Shown here one piece after another: positions 53,955 through 63,944 of a stretch of 64,000 bases of DNA. Position 1 is the first letter of the stretch. Each line of letters starts with the position of its first letter. A program made the position numbers and the translations under genes. The notes beneath the pieces were generated by a model that was not told the DNA's origin, did not search any database, and saw only the letters and a program-made list of their open reading frames with translations. Source of the stretch: Harmothoe impar (lineage: Eukaryota; Annelida; Polychaeta; Phyllodocida; Polynoidae); assembly GCA_947462335.1 (NCBI GenBank), contig OX381721.1, positions 41,876,488 to 41,940,487 of the forward strand, written 5' to 3'.

Positions 53955-54765
53955 CTACAGCAAAAGTTGCTGGCAACTTTTGTTCCAGTAGATTTTGCTG
54001 AAGGTGTACAGCAACTGACTTGCTGTAAATTTACAGCAACTTCTACTGTGAATTTACAGCAACTTCTACTGTACATCTACAGCAAAAGTTGCTGGCAACT
54101 TTTGTTCCAGTAGATTTTGCTGTACATGTACAGCAACTGGGTGCTGGAAAGTTACCGCAAATTCTTCTGTAGGTTTCATATTGTTGTTCTCATCAATTTA
54201 CATCAATTAATATGCATGCATGGAGAGTACTTTCCTGCATAATAGTTCAATCTCAGCTAGGATAATACACACTACACAATGTAATGGTTTAATCCTGCTC
54301 CAATACAGCTGAACCGTATGTGATACCAGCTTTTCCCCAGGCCGGGCACTTAAGCATGTAACTTTTCCCACCAATGCGGTGTCTATTCTATACTTTTGCT
54401 GTTTTTTTGTATTATTCAACACAATTATGCAAATATCAATACACTTTATGATAACTCCATTCAGTCTCTCTCATCCATTCTTATTCTACGATGTCTTGAG
54501 AGTTTGTCAGGTTTTATTTGACTCGGGAAAGGGTTGGGTGGAATAATTAATACAGAAATGGTCTACTGCTGCCACCTAGTGGCGGAAATCTACAGCACAA
54601 TGTACTGTAAATGTACAGCAAAAGTGCCGGAGACCAATTTACAGTACATAATGCTGTAATTATACAGCAAATAGTGCTGTAATACCAACTACAGCAATAA
54701 GTGCTGTAAATGTACAGCACATTGTGCTGTTTAAATACAGTAACTTCTTACAGTGTAGGGTGGTA
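53955..54765. repeat. Cluster of ACAGCA/TGCTGT palindromic modules
   Basis: AGCAAAAGTTGCTGGCAACT with TTTGTTCCAGTAG occurs twice (about 53960 and 54078), each containing the palindrome CAAAAGTTGC-TG-GCAACTTTTG. From 54590 a second block alternates TACAGCA and TGCTGTA every 10-20 bp and ends in TTCTTACAGTGTAGGG. Unrelated DNA (54180-54590) separates the blocks. Probably remnants of a MITE family with CACTGTAA-type ends. Confidence 0.65.
54566..54584 (-). promoter_or_regulatory. CTCF-like motif, near-consensus
   Basis: Minus strand CGCCACTAGGTGGCAGCAG contains CCACTAGGTGGCAG, a full match to the CTCF core. Confidence 0.6.
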
Positions 54766-54769
54766 TATT

Positions 54770-55570
54770 GAACATTTATCAACTGTCTCAACATTTATAC
54801 CTATACAGGGAATGGTAGAAGGACAATGGGTTAATTTGATGGATTTAAACATATTCAACTGTTAGGCATTGGGGGTTCCCTTAATGCACCCATGGCACAG
54901 CTACCTAACCACATGGAATTTGCGCCCAGCTAGGACCCTGGAACGTAACAGCAGAGGAAACTGTAACCTTCCCTATTAGATGCCCTTCCCACTTCTGAAA
55001 GGGATGACTACAATGCTGAGTTTACCATAAGTGTATCAAAGGTATGGCAGTGTGAGGGGCCCCTGGGAGGATGTGTGATGCGTGACGATATAGTATTGTT
55101 AAGGGCTCCTGGGGTACACCGCTAACAGGGGCTCCGCCCACGGGTGTCAGCTTGGAATGATCTAGTTTTCAACTGGGCACATTATCTCATTGATCTGTCC
55201 AGCCTACCCGCCTGCCCCCAACCTCCACCTTCGATCTCTGGGTTTTACCAAAAGGGGTATATATACTGGCCAGCTAGAACCTCAATCTCCACCCACAGAT
55301 GGGTTTTTTTCACTATAGGTCATTGCCATGGCATCCCAAAGTCTTAAAGCCGTTCACTTCTTCCTATCCCCCTGACTGTAGGTTATAACCTTGCCGGCTT
55401 TGAGAATTATGATCTCTAGACCCACAGAGATGCCAATACTGTTGGCTATACTACCCATTTTCCGCTGCTACTACAGTGGAACGTGGCTGTCCCCGAGAGG
55501 AGATTGTCCCCTCAGGTACTGCGCGGGTCGCGGCACGTCTTACCGGGCCGGAAGTGCTGGGCGGCCCGAG
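54770..55570. other. Unique DNA, nothing recognised
   Basis: Ordinary composition rising in CpG after 55480. Confidence 0.4.
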
Positions 55571-55576
55571 AAAATT

Positions 55577-55759
55577 ATGAGCCGCGCCGGGGTTATGAGG
55601 GCCGAGTCAGCGGGCCTCTCAGATGTAACCACAGTCTCATCCCTGATCGATGACTCCCCTCTGGCCCCACATCGATTCTCGCGCCCAAAATTACCTCCAG
55701 GCACCTGTATATTTATATGCGGGCTGGTACCGGTCGTGGCCACACTGCCCCGCCGGTGA
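55577..55759 (+). CDS. Candidate first exon in a CpG-rich block
   Basis: Downstream of an Ets-like GCCGGAAGTGCTGGG, an ATG with A at -3 opens a 60-codon frame (MSRAGVMRAESAGLSDVTTV at its start, then SSLIDDSPLAPHRFSRPK) to a stop at 55759. Possible donors inside are CTG/GTACCG and CCG/GTGATG. The Ser/Asp/Pro-containing middle looks protein-like, but GC-rich DNA lengthens chance frames on both strands, and an antisense frame of 67 codons covers the same bases. No domain recognised. Confidence 0.25.
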   Translation: MSRAGVMRAESAGLSDVTTVSSLIDDSPLAPHRFSRPKLPPGTCIFICGLVPVVATLPRR

Positions 55760-55769
55760 TGGAAGTGTT

Positions 55770-57265
55770 AACGGCGGGAATCAGCGCCAAACTGAATGTC
55801 GTCTGCAAAATCAGAACTGACTGAAACACTGAAACAAAGCAATACCGAATCTACTTACTAGTAGTCGTATATTTGTTGCTGCTCGGTATCACCACCTGGG
55901 ATCGCCATCCTGTTACTAAACTTATTTACCTCCTACATACCCTTTAAGATTATAAATCAATGCCAAGTCGAATCTCATCTTTAAAAAAAAGAATAATTTT
56001 AATACCAGGCTGACATTCACTTTAAAAGGTTAGTTGCTATCTTTGCAGGTATACAGTAGAATCTACTGTAGTTGTACACTGGTACAGTTCATTTTATGTA
56101 CACGGTCGAATCTACTGTAGGTGTACAGTTATAAGTGTACCTAGGTAAAAGGCAGAAACTATTTACACTGTAAAATCATACTAAAATAATGTGTGTAAGT
56201 AGACTGTCCAATTTCAGGATATTTGTCTATGGAGATGTTGCCTTCATTAGCGACTCATCTACACGAGGCAATTTCGCTGAAGGCAATCACATTTCTGCCA
56301 CACGGATACTAGGGAAAAATACATATGAAACAACAGAACAAGTTTCTTTGTCAATACAAAAACTCTAAAACATCTGTGAAGGTATAAGAGAGGTGTGCCT
56401 ATGGATACCTACATGTACTGCTCCTTTTGGATGAAGTAATGTTTGCGATAATAACATTAGCCTGATAGCGAGTGCAGAAGTGAACACACCTTTTTATCAT
56501 CTTCTAAAACATATTCTATAATGAAAGGAATCTCCTCATCTTATCTATGTCAGTTGCATAGCATATTGTAGGAGAGCTTTATTGGAGTGGGCTATGTTCT
56601 CTGTAACGCTGTGAAACTAGGTCAAGCCCACTCTTATAATAGTCACCCTGTTTTTTCGTGCAGACGTCTTTTCGCTGATCTATTACACCTTGATGCAATA
56701 TCATGTGAACTATTTGAGCTATATCATTCTGTTGCAAAACACCTCAGGAATCTGTATGTGTCAAAAAAAATGGGAAAAAAAGAAGTTTTATCACCTAAAA
56801 TAAGAGATTTCTTTGAAAAACTGAAAAAAAACCTGAGATTCTCCCAAAAAAAAGTGAATATTTGGAGAAGCTAATTTTCGACATGATTTCAGTAGTGTAA
56901 CATTTTGATTGTTGTTCTGTTGTATTCCCTACTAAAAATGGTGGTAACTCCTGTTCTTAGTTTGATGAAAATACTTAGCATCAAAACAATATTTTGATGT
57001 GAAGTTGGCTTTTTTTCACGTAGATCTCGTGTTCTGCGGTGTTTCGCGATCAGCGAAGTCGGTCAACTCCATCAAAGATAAAATATTGCATAAGAGTGTG
57101 CACTGCGTCCCACATTAGGTTTCTTGTGTCCTATGTGCCATATATATCAGAGAGCTACTCTGTGAAGGAAATGTATAGATAGGCCCTACTTACGGAAATA
57201 CCATATCTATGGCCTTTTGGTCGACACATTTATCACCTGTATTGCTCCAGTAGGCTACGTGTATT
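55770..57265. other. Unique DNA with one palindromic-module patch
   Basis: At 56050-56140 the phrases TCTACTGTAG.TGTACA recur (same module family as 53.9-54.8 kb), followed by TTTACACTGTAAAATCATA. Frame 56587-56874 is A-rich and of chance length. Confidence 0.4.
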
Positions 57266-57322
57266 AGTGGGCATGATGCATTGATACAGCCCTGGTGAGT
57301 AACTCACCAGTGCCAGTGCTGG
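57266..57322. repeat. piggyBac-like MITE fragment
   Basis: GGCATGATGCATTGATACAG followed by CCCTGGTGAGTAACTCACCAG, the fold-back core of the family seen at 35.75 and 44.47 kb. Confidence 0.55.
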
Positions 57323-58027
57323 TCAAGCTTAGAGTCGAGTTATATATTGCCATCTAGGGGGGGGGGGGCATTGTGAAGATAGGAGCTAGGAGTCATAGTG
57401 AAAAAAAGTCCTCAGCAAAACTTGATAATTAAGCCTCCCTGATGGGGTGATCAGAACCAAATTTATATGACCATTTAACCACTATTTGTTGATTTCTACA
57501 CCCTATATATTACACAAGGAAATCAGACAATCTTGAGTTTTTGACACCCCCCCCCCTTTTTTGAATAGTCTAGGTTACAGTTAATAGGCCTACATTGATA
57601 AAATTGCCTATAGCATCCCCCCTTTTTTCAATAGTCTGGGCTACATTAGTAGGCCTACATTGATAAAATTGCCTAGAGCACCCTCTCCCCTTTTTTCAAT
57701 AGTCTAGGCTATTGTAGGCCTAGGTGGTCATTATTCACCTAGACCCCTCTACATGTGACCTGTATTGACCCTGGGTGAAAACGCCCTTTTTTTAAAGTAA
57801 AAAATGGCCCTAGAATTATTTTAACGAATAGATAAGTAAAGTCCAACTTCTGCCTTTATGATGAAAAATAAAAATAAAAATAAATATTGAGTTTCAAAGA
57901 AATTATACCAAAAAGTGTCTTTTCTTCTGTAACTCGATAAATAATGGCCCTACGGAGCGCAACCCCTGGGGGGGGGGCACTTGAATTTTTTTTGACAGGG
58001 ATGTGGGGCTGGACCTCTGACAACCCT

Positions 58028-58385
58028 TACCCTTGTTAGGGCGATTTTTATGCCAAAAAGTTAACCTTGTTAGGGCATTTTCGGTCAAAAGTGCCTAGGT
58101 TTCGGTAAAAAAGCGATAAAATAGCCAAAAAATTAACCTTGTTAGGGCATTTTCGCCAAAAAGGGCCTAGGTTTCGGGAAAAAAAGAGATAACATAGACC
58201 ATGTTTGTGTAAATCTGCTGAAAAATTACCCTCCTGTGGAGGTTTTAGTTGAAAACTGCGATATATTTGGTGAAAACATGTACATTTTTGTGAAAAATGG
58301 ACCCTTGTTAGGGCGATTTTGAAGAAAGTGCACCCTTGTTATGGCGATTTTCCCTTGAAAAGTGGATCCTTGTTAGGGCGATTTT
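58028..58385. repeat. CCTTGTTAGGGCGATTTT degenerate repeat
   Basis: At least six dispersed units of CCTTGTTAGGGC followed by G/A-TTTT, spaced 35-80 bp, inside the inverted-repeat spacer. Confidence 0.7.
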
Positions 58386-58486
58386 GTAGAAAAAGTAGCC
58401 TTCCCAGCCGCACACATGTGTATACAAAATATACTAAGTGCCCACCCCCCCCGGGAGCGCAGCCCGTGAGAGATGATACTTAAAAA

Positions 58487-58524
58487 AAAAGCCCACCCAT
58501 AACATGAAAAACGGGTGGGCTTTT
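58487..58524. repeat. 12-bp stem hairpin
   Basis: AAAAGCCCACCC (58487-58498) and GGGTGGGCTTTT (58513-58524) pair perfectly across a 14-nt loop. The nested CCCACCC/GGGTGGG stem is very stable. Confidence 0.8.
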
Positions 58525-58689
58525 CTTTAATCCAGGCTAGACCCCCCCCCCCCCCACCACCCCCTGTACGCATCTGTACGCATTTTGCCTAACCCCCCCC
58601 ACCCCCTCTTCATGCGTATGTAATTAATGGACAGCCCCTAATAGCTATTATCGGTGAATGCTCTTATCAACACTGTGCTCTTTGACTCC

Positions 58690-59110
58690 GCTGTTTATTT
58701 GGTTTGGTGGGAACGGATGCGGGCAGGCGCGCTGTCGCCAGACAGGCGCCGTGTCTGACGTCAGCTTTAAACCCGCAGATCTCGGTACCCCTCCACCGAC
58801 AGTCAGGGCGCAGTCGGGACAGGTACTCAGCCCTATTTATAGGAGAGCTGGGGCTTTAACGTTACGTTCTCACTGTCCCAACTATACCCTACAGAGTCAC
58901 GCGGTTGCACTACGATCCTAACCATCGGGTGCTGCACGTCATTCTGTGACGAGATCTAAGCCCCCCCCCCCCCCAAAAAAAAAGCAACACAACAATGTAC
59001 CTTGCCGCCTGCCGCCCAAATGACGATGTCTGCGGCGTGATTCTGAGCGACCAATCAGTGCACCGGGCGCCATTAGTCCAAGAGCCTCGGGCCGAGAGTT
59101 CGCGAGAAAT
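58690..59110. promoter_or_regulatory. CpG-rich block inside the inverted repeat
   Basis: Contains CTGACGTCAG (CRE-like, about 58754), GACCAATCAG (NF-Y, about 59050) and TTCGCGAGA (about 59099). On the minus strand these lie around a possible first exon. Such a promoter-like core between transposon-like arms is unusual. Confidence 0.4.
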
Positions 59111-59122
59111 CTTTATTTTCAT
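59001..59122 (-). CDS. Weak candidate first exon within the inverted repeat
   Basis: The minus-strand frame MKIKISRELSARGSWTNG starts at 59122 and is open to a CAAG/GTACAT donor at 59001, 40 codons plus two bases. A second in-block ATG (TAATGGCGCCCGG) opens another frame to the same donor. CpG density lengthens chance frames, and the frame continues past the donor into a Gly-rich poly-C translation. Unrecognised. Low weight. Confidence 0.2.
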
Positions 59123-60036
59123 GATAAAAGTTTAGTCCAGTAGCAAAACGAAGATCTTTATTTTGTGGAAAAAAGTATTTGCTCAATTATTGCCCACGTC
59201 CACCAGAGGTTAACCTCAGGTCGTTTGGTGGTGCTGCATTGCGGCCTTTAAAAGGAGGTGTTTTTACACAATGAGTCTACAGGCAGAGTTTCAGCTCCGT
59301 AGGGCCATTATTTATCGAGTTACAGAAGAAAAGACATTTTTTGGTATAATTTCTTTGAAACTCAATATTTTTTTTTTATTTTTTTTTTTTTATCATAAAG
59401 GCAGAAGTTGGACTTTACTTATCTATTCGTTAAAATAATTCTAGGGCCATTTTTTACTTTTAAAAAAGGGCGTTTTCACCCAGGGTCGATACAGGTCACA
59501 TGTAGAGGGGTCTGGGTGAATAATGACCACCTAGGCCTACAATAGCCTAGACTATTGAAAAAAGGGGAGAGGGTGCTCTAGGCAATTCTATCAATGTAGG
59601 CCTACTAATGTAGCCCAGACTATTGAAAAAAGGGGGGATGTTATAGGCAATTTTATCAATGTAGGCCTAGGCCTACTAACTGTAACCTAGACTATTCAAA
59701 AAAGGAGGAGGGGGGGGTGTCAAAAACTCAAGATTGTCTGATTTCCTTGTGTAATATTTAGGGTGTAGAAATCAAAATTACAATTGGGAAAATTTCCAAG
59801 ATGGCTACCAAGATGGCCGCCAAAAACTCAAGATTGTCTGATTTCCTTGTGTAATACATGGATTTTAGGGTTATCTAGGGTGTAGAATCCATATTTTGGA
59901 TCAAAATTACAATTGGGAAAATTCCAAGATGGCTACCAAGATGGCTGCCAAAAACTCAAGATTGTCTGATTTCCTTGTGTTGTGGATCAACAAGGGAAAA
60001 GGGACCTCCGCAGGGGATTTTTAGTTCCAACTTTGG

Positions 60037-60051
60037 CCACCAGGGGGCTCC
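60037..60051 (+). promoter_or_regulatory. CTCF-like core inside a transposon
   Basis: CCACCAGGGGGCTCC matches the CTCF core in the 613-bp TIR element. Confidence 0.45.
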
Positions 60052-60216
60052 ATATAGCCAACAATGTTCAAAATATCATAAAAATTGTTCTATACTACTT
60101 TTTGATGGAGAATACAATAAGCCACTTTTGCAAATTCCAACTTAAGTTAAAACCTTCCATATTTGGAATGTAAAAAGAACGTTTTTGGCCCCAAATTAGT
60201 GTTTTTACACTTGTTG

Positions 60217-60230
60217 GTTGCCATGGAAAC
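60217..60230 (+). promoter_or_regulatory. RFX X-box inside a transposon
   Basis: GTTGCCATGGAAAC fits the X-box consensus and differs by one base from the X-box at 23416-23429. Confidence 0.45.
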
Positions 60231-61290
60231 AAAATTTTCATTCTAAATTGCATTTTTCAAGAAATAAATGATTACAGGCCCCACAACGATTTCTATGCTG
60301 AAAACGGAATGTAAATCCCATTTTAAGATTAAAAGCTATGACCAAATGTTTGAAAAAGTTTGGATATTTGGGAATTTTCGTAATATGCTAATTAGATAGA
60401 GATATCTGTAAAACAAAGTAAGATAGAGCTTATTGGCATTTGAGATTGGACAGTGCCCACACATATTCAACGAGCCAGTTCTCAAAAACTAGAAGTGGTA
60501 CCTGCTAACAAAATATTTCACTGGAAAGCTGATGAGCTCAATTTTATAATTGAGTTTAACCTTTGGAGGACCCTTTTCCCTCGACTGTCCACACATGGAT
60601 TTTAGGGTTATCTAGGGTGTAGAATCCATACTTTCGATCAAAATTACAATTTGGAAAATTCCAAGATGGCTACCAAGATGGCCGCCAAAAACTCAAGATT
60701 GTCTGATTTCCTTGTGTAATACATGGATTTTAGGGTTTCCTAGGGTGTAGAATCCATATTTTGGGTCAAAATTACAATTTGGGAAATTCCAAGATGGCTG
60801 CCAAGATGGCCACCAAAAATTCAAGATTGTCTGAGCTGCTTGTGTAATACATGGATTTTAGGGTTTCCTAGGGTGTAGAATCCATATTTTGGGTCAAAAT
60901 TACAATTTGGGAAATTCCAAGATGGCTGCCAAGATGGCCGCCAAAAATTCAAGATTGTCTGATCTGCTTGTGTAATACATGGATTTTAGGGTTTCCTAGG
61001 GTGTAGAGTCCATATTTTGGGTCAAAATTACAATTTGGAAAATTCCAAGATGGCTGCCAAGATGGCCGCCAAAAATTCAAGATTGTCTGATTTGCTTATG
61101 TAATACATTGATTATAGGGTTTCCTAGGGTGTAGAATCCATATTTTTGGTCAAAATTACAAATTGGGAAATTCCAAGATGGCCACCAGAAACTCAAGATT
61201 GTCTGATTTGCTTGTGTAATACATGGATTTTAGGGTTTCCTAGGGTGTAGAATCCATATTTTGGGTCAAAATCACAATTTGGAAAATTTG

Positions 61291-62456
61291 AACACAAGAT
61301 GTAATGGAAATACAATAATCAAATAACACGTTATACAGACATAGCCCACTCCCTTAGTTAACATTGGTGTTACTCTTAAATAGATATAGTTTTAAACCGC
61401 TATATATTTTTACTTTGGCAAACATATTGTATGCACAACAGGTCGGAATGTGGACTAGGGGTGTTATAAACAATATGACTCACACAATGTGTTATTCTCT
61501 GACCCTTTTACTTCTTTGACGTACATGTAGCTAGATGTATTCATCAAAGCTGAAAAAGGCCATCCCTAAAATCTGAATAAATATGCTTTCCACTATCACT
61601 TGAAAACATTTACATACCACCCCCCGCCCCATACCATATTGTCCTTCCTCCCCGCGGCACAGTTTGTACAGGGAAAATTGTCACAATAAGTATCACTTTT
61701 TAGTGAAGAGACAGAGAGCTCCTTTTTGAAGTTAGCCTATATAGAAGTCCCCATCTCCTCACTACTTCTAAACAACCCCTCTCCATCAATCCTCTGCCAC
61801 CCATGCTGAATATGTATGCTGCTGGGACCCCTCCCTCGTCAGTGGAGCAAAATAATCTGTATAAATCCATGCTGGAGGGGGTGGGTGGGGGTGGGGGTGC
61901 CACTGGGGTAGTGTAACAGGAGGGAGCAGGGGGTGGGTGGGATCCTCCAGCACCCTCCCACCCACCTGACTGCTCCCAGGAGGTATGGCGTGTTAATACC
62001 TCGTCGGGGTTATAACAGATTAGTGTATTATCCCGTACAAGCAGAGATTAACTACAGGATGGCCTACGCCATCGTAAATCCACATCTTTATCATAAACAA
62101 CATCCCTCACTGTCTACACCCCCCTGGAGGAGCTCTAGGGTAGGGGACTCAGCTCCTGGGTCGCCGTAATCGCCCTGCTAGTTCCGGCCTACTCCTGCCC
62201 TTATAATTCACACCAGCCACAGCCCTCTTAATTATTAAAGGTCCAATTTAGCTGGAGGGATCCGCATTCCCCAGTCTAATCCCCAGCATACCATCATTGT
62301 CAACCTACTCCCCTGTCCATCTTCTTCAATTCAACCTCATATCTCTGCTATCCTACCCATCCATATGCTCAGCATTAAAGGTAGTTTTGTAGAATTGACA
62401 TAACTCTACGTTTCTTGGTACTTAAATGGACATAGTTTGTAACTAGTCCGACTCAC
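61291..62456. other. Unique DNA, no supported gene
   Basis: No exon or repeat supported; CCTGGAGG at 62123. Confidence 0.4.
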
Positions 62457-62493
62457 CTGAATTAGGGAAATGATGGAGATCATCAGATGTCAC
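62457..62493 (-). CDS. Weak candidate micro-exon
   Basis: On the minus strand GTCAGTTCTTTAG (acceptor) and CAG/GTGAGT (perfect donor) bound 37 nt that read VTSDDLHHFPNS in one frame. Alternatively CATTTCCCTAATTCAG/GTGAGT could act as a recursive splice site. No neighbouring exon identified. Confidence 0.2.
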
Positions 62494-62579
62494 CTAAAGA
62501 ACTGACAATGTCATAAAGCTGTCAAAAGCCCAATTTCTGCTTTGAAAAAGTCCATTCGCCCCCTCCCGTCCCTCCCTCT

Positions 62580-62800
62580 GTTGCTTTCTCCGCCCCCCCC
62601 CCCCTCTGTCTCATCGTCTATCTGTCTCTGTCTGTACACATTGACCAGTCTCTCTATCTCCCTCTTCCCCGGTCTCTGTATATATGTCTGTCTCTTTCTC
62701 TCTGTCTGTCTGTCTGTCTGTCTCCCGTGCTGTCTCACTCAGTCTGTCTGTCCATCTGTCTCTGTCTCTCGACCTTTCCATCTGTCTCTTAATATATCCG
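62580..62800. repeat. CT/GTCT microsatellite
   Basis: Imperfect (TCTG)n and (CT)n with a C run near 62589-62604. Similar to the tract at 3.4 kb. Confidence 0.85.
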
Positions 62801-62814
62801 TCTTTCCCTCTAGT

Positions 62815-63860
62815 TTAGATAGCCTTCTCTATTTTCTTAGTATTGATAGGAACGTCCCACGCAGGGTTTCTTGTCAGTACATTTTTCCAACGGATATGTT
62901 TTCCCCTGGGATAGATGAGGCTTTCATTCTGGCCTTCAAAGAATGGTCTTATCAATAACACACCAGACAGACCTGGGAAAACATTAACTCTGAGGCTTCT
63001 TGTGATACAGCTGCACGTAATACAAGGTATCATTATAAATAAGTCTTTTTGATTTATTTGTTCACTGCAAAATGTCTCTTTTGATGAAGTATGGATGGTA
63101 CGCAACAGTGAGATTATTGTATGGTAAGCAGGCAATTCTGGATCCACAATAAATCATGCTAATTTTGTTTTTGTTTTTTATGATGAATCACTGGTGATGA
63201 TCTAGATTGTGAGGGTTGTTTTATCGTGGCAAAAAGTAATTTTGAAACACTTTCATATAATTTATGTGAAGCCATTAGGCGATGCTACATAATCTACCAT
63301 GCTCTGTGATGCATTTCCTTTCTAGTAATTTATTGATATGACTATAATCTCAAATAGAGCCAGTTTATGAGTTCTCTCATAAGCCTAGGTGCCCCATACT
63401 CGGGAGTTATCAAACTCACTAATTAACCGCATATCCCTGATCGCAGCCCAAATATTCACAAACACGTCTCTGCGATTTATAAACTACCCCCTGACATTCA
63501 TCTAGATTTGCAGTGAATAAAAGTTTATTTAATGGCACCATCTGGAGTGAGGGACACCCTGCTTTATACAGTCCCCAATTAACATCAAGGACCCATAGGC
63601 AACACCACTGTCAATTAGAACACACTGGAGGCCCACCTAATTGCCATGGGAGAATTATGACCTCCTCCTGCTTGCAGACTAAGCTTAGCCAGCCTCATGT
63701 GGGCGATAATGAGAGTAGACAGGGCGGGTGATAATAGGGAAGGTGTTACCCAGCCCTGTAGTAGATATACCTATGCTGAGGAGAATCTACCCCCTGCTCC
63801 TGTAGGTGGATGTTCTTTAACTGATAGTGTCTAGCCTTGTAATGTAAGACATGGGATATA
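62815..63860. other. Unique DNA, no supported gene
   Basis: A minus-strand frame at 62815-63147 contains a protein-like stretch (RPFFEGQNESLIYPRGKHIR) after an acceptor-like TTTTCCCAG, but no donor is convincing. Confidence 0.35.
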
Positions 63861-63865
63861 TAAAT

Positions 63866-63868
<3 letters not shown>

Positions 63869-63943
<75 letters not shown>
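63869..63943. repeat. (AT)n microsatellite
   Basis: About 37 AT dinucleotides, nearly uninterrupted. Confidence 0.95.

Positions 63944-63944
<1 letters not shown>

Larger units (their letters stand above)
57491..59773. mobile_element. Large inverted repeat, arms about 470 bp
   Basis: The left arm (57491-57957) and right arm (59294-59773) are highly similar in inverted orientation. For example AAATTATACCAAAAAGTGTC and AACTCGATAAATAATGGCCC on the left have their reverse complements on the right. Each arm contains three degenerate units of AATAGTCTAGGCTACA/AGGCCTACATTGATAAAATT. The spacer of 1336 bp holds a TTGTTAGGGCG repeat, poly-C tracts and a CpG-rich block. No transposase. The right arm runs directly into the 128-bp tandem array, whose unit it partly shares. 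Fold-back element or inverted duplication. Confidence 0.85.
59981..60593. mobile_element. 613-bp TIR element inserted in the 128-bp array
   Basis: Left end TGTGGATCAACAAGGGAAAA with GGGACCTCCGCAGG, right end (reverse complement) TGTGGACAGTCGAGGGAAAA with GGGTCCTCCAAAGG: 26 of 34 positions match. The insertion breaks a 128-bp unit between CCTTGTGT and CATGGATTTT, which fixes its borders. No clear target duplication and no transposase. It carries a CTCF-like core and an RFX X-box. Confidence 0.75.
59729..61290. repeat. 128-bp tandem array, eight copies
   Basis: TCAAGATTGTCTGATTTCCT anchors the units at 59729, 59829, 59957, 60693, 60822, 60950, 61078 and 61194. The typical spacing is 128 bp once a 613-bp insertion is subtracted. 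Units also contain TTTTAGGGTTTCCTAGGGTG and CCAAGATGGCTGCCAAGATG, the latter giving two or three YY1-type AAGATGGC cores per unit. Confidence 0.9.

Noticed and set aside
60161..60180. TTTGGAATGTAAAAAGAACG, similar to the miR-1 5' end
   Set aside because: No hairpin precursor around it and the match fails after the eleventh base.
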